Shown: positions 62,446-64,000 of the stretch, piece after piece | Layout of the letters: every line of letters starts with the position of its first letter | Position numbering within the stretch: the stretch's first letter is position 1 | NCBI RefSeq assembly: GCF_905220565.1 | Contig: NC_059398.1 | Coordinates: forward strand, 4,859,177-4,923,176 | DNA length: 64,000 nucleotides | Direction of reading: 5' to 3' | DNA from: Melitaea cinxia | Taxonomy: Eukaryota; Arthropoda; Insecta; Lepidoptera; Nymphalidae | Position numbers and translations under genes: made by a program | Notes under the pieces: model-generated | What the model saw: only the letters and a program-made list of their open reading frames with translations | The model's database searches: none | Told to the model about the DNA's origin: nothing

Positions 62446-64000
62446 CCGATCATCGGTATAAACTTTTCTACAATATATTATTACAACTAATCTTGGTTTG
62501 GTCAATAACACTTGTCAGTTTTTGTGTTTCTCGTTTTTGTTGTTTTAATTTCACTATTTTTCGACGAAATTAAAATATATTAAAATCCAGGATTTTTTTA
62601 AAATTCATCTTATCTGATTGAGGTTTATTTTATTAAAATGTAGACGAAAGATTGAAGTTGTTTCTTAAAAAAAAACTACTTAAAACATTTATAAATTAAA
62701 ATAAACCTGAAATTGTTTATACCAGTTTCAAAGCAACACATCTATCATTTCATCTCTTAGCTCTTGCATTTACCAGATATCCATTATCATGAGGGAAATG
62801 GTTTACTTCAGAACGTTTCAACAAATCAAAACATGTTGTGAAAAAAAACCTCTATAAACTTTGTCTAAGCATTGTATGAAATGGGCGAATCGTTTAAAAG
62901 TGTTTGTCATAAATAAACGAAACGTTTGGCGGCAACGTATGTTATGTCTGTCAAATGTTTGTGTGTCCAAGAAGATGTATAAACAGCCCTGGATTTCGTT
63001 TCATGATCGTTTCAATTTACCAGTGGGGATAGATTCTATTGTTGCAGTTGTTGATACTGACGATAAATTATTTTAAAATGAGTTACGCTATAAATACACT
63101 AAAGGTCTCCTGCGTTTTTACCCCATAAACCTTCATAATTACATTCAAGTAGATATGCCGAAATTGATATGTCACGTTAATTGACCATTTCCAAGGAAGT
63201 GCAATAATAAATATACTATTGACGACAAATCTTTAATAGGACTGATATTTTAAAGCTGTATTATTTACCTATACTTGTACGATAAGTATCTGTATCGATA
63301 GTATATATTAATTTACAAAAACAAAAGACATTTGAGGTAGACAAGTGATTTATTTAAAACGTACATCGATATAAATAGTCTTAGGATATAAATATAAAGA
63401 AATACATAAGTTTTTACAAACCGAGGCAATTAAAAAGGAAGACAATAGTGTCAACGAATGTAAGATAAAACTAAAGCATAGAAAAGATAGAGATAAGATA
63501 TTCTCTAGCGGCTAGCCTCAATATATTTGTATTTTGTTATACAAGATTTTAATTTAAATACATGAATTTACTCGTTTGGTACACGTTTATAACAAAGTAA
63601 AATTATATTTATTTTATTATAAAAAAAAAAATACAAATGAATAATATATATAATAAATAAAATACCTTTAGATTTGTATAATAAAAGACAATATTTTTAT
63701 TAAGTCTTAAGGACTAGTTTACATAAATGTTTTAAGAAAATGTACAAAATTTTATTTATTCACTTTCCGATGTAAGAAATAAAGTAATAAACTACCGGTG
63801 ATAATGGCACTGCTCCTGAAATAATAGATTCAATTTAAAATTCTTTAAAACGAACACTTACAATTAAGAAAAATTATTACATTCCTTATTAATGCTGCGA
63901 ATGCTAAATATATTTACACTGGCCTTTGTCTTGTTTTCATTTACAAAACACGTGCATCGAATTATTTCTGATAACGCTCTAAGCTAGCTTTTAATAATCG
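62446..64000. other. No feature seen
   Basis: AT-rich DNA to the window end. A 71-codon frame at 62861-63076 shows no motif. Confidence 0.4.

Noticed and set aside
1..64000. CRISPR array, operons or ribosome-binding sites
   Set aside because: No regularly spaced direct repeats with unique spacers were seen, and the sequence is eukaryotic in every respect.

Overview
The window looks like an AT-rich, repeat-laden intergenic or intronic stretch of an insect chromosome, most likely a moth or butterfly (Lepidoptera). The attribution is by inference. It rests on low-GC background, on families I recognise from lepidopteran genomes (RTE with a TGAG-type tail, a Dong/R4-like element in TAA repeats, the 'CTCACCTGATGGTAAGCG' tail family, tRNA-headed SINEs, Helitron-like repeats ending CAGCTAGT) and on the absence of any prokaryotic gene structure. 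Nearly all long open frames belong to transposable elements, and no host gene is certain.

Layout. 1-10.6 kb is unique AT-rich DNA with scattered SINE, LINE-tail and Helitron-like fragments. 10.6-13.0 kb holds a 5'-truncated LINE with an intact RT frame (minus). 13.2-29.8 kb is mostly unremarkable DNA plus small repeats, including two RTE-derived non-autonomous copies, a GC-rich repeat island at 19.1-19.9 kb and a possible TIR element at 21.7-23.0 kb. 29.9-43.6 kb is a nested retrotransposon complex: a complete RTE (minus, 11-bp target-site duplication); a broken Dong/R4-like element (plus) sitting in the TAA tail of another LINE (minus); that LINE is itself split by a CR1-like element (plus, 6-bp duplication), which carries a further LINE-tail insertion inside its ORF1 relic. 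43.6-51.8 kb has a jockey relic, a candidate two-exon host gene end at 45.8-46.3 kb, and several SINE and Helitron-like copies. 51.9-56.8 kb is an intact Ty3/gypsy LTR retrotransposon whose left end carries an inverted copy of its own LTR terminus, bounded by a perfect 5-bp duplication. 56.8-57.9 kb is a mariner relic with both TIRs. 58.9-59.7 kb is a decayed zinc-binding dispersed protein. 60.0-61.4 kb is an element grown by 130-bp tandem repeats with two SINEs inserted in it.

How the parts relate. Autonomous elements and likely parasites coexist. The 736-codon LINE shares its 3' tail with a SINE-like family present in at least seven places. The RTE shares its 5' and 3' ends with short internally deleted copies. 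RTE and the Dong-like element, from different LINE clades with different endonucleases, share a 5' RNA module. The freshest insertions by sequence are the LTR element (no LTR difference seen, open gag-pol) and the RTE (clean duplication, one obvious frame break).
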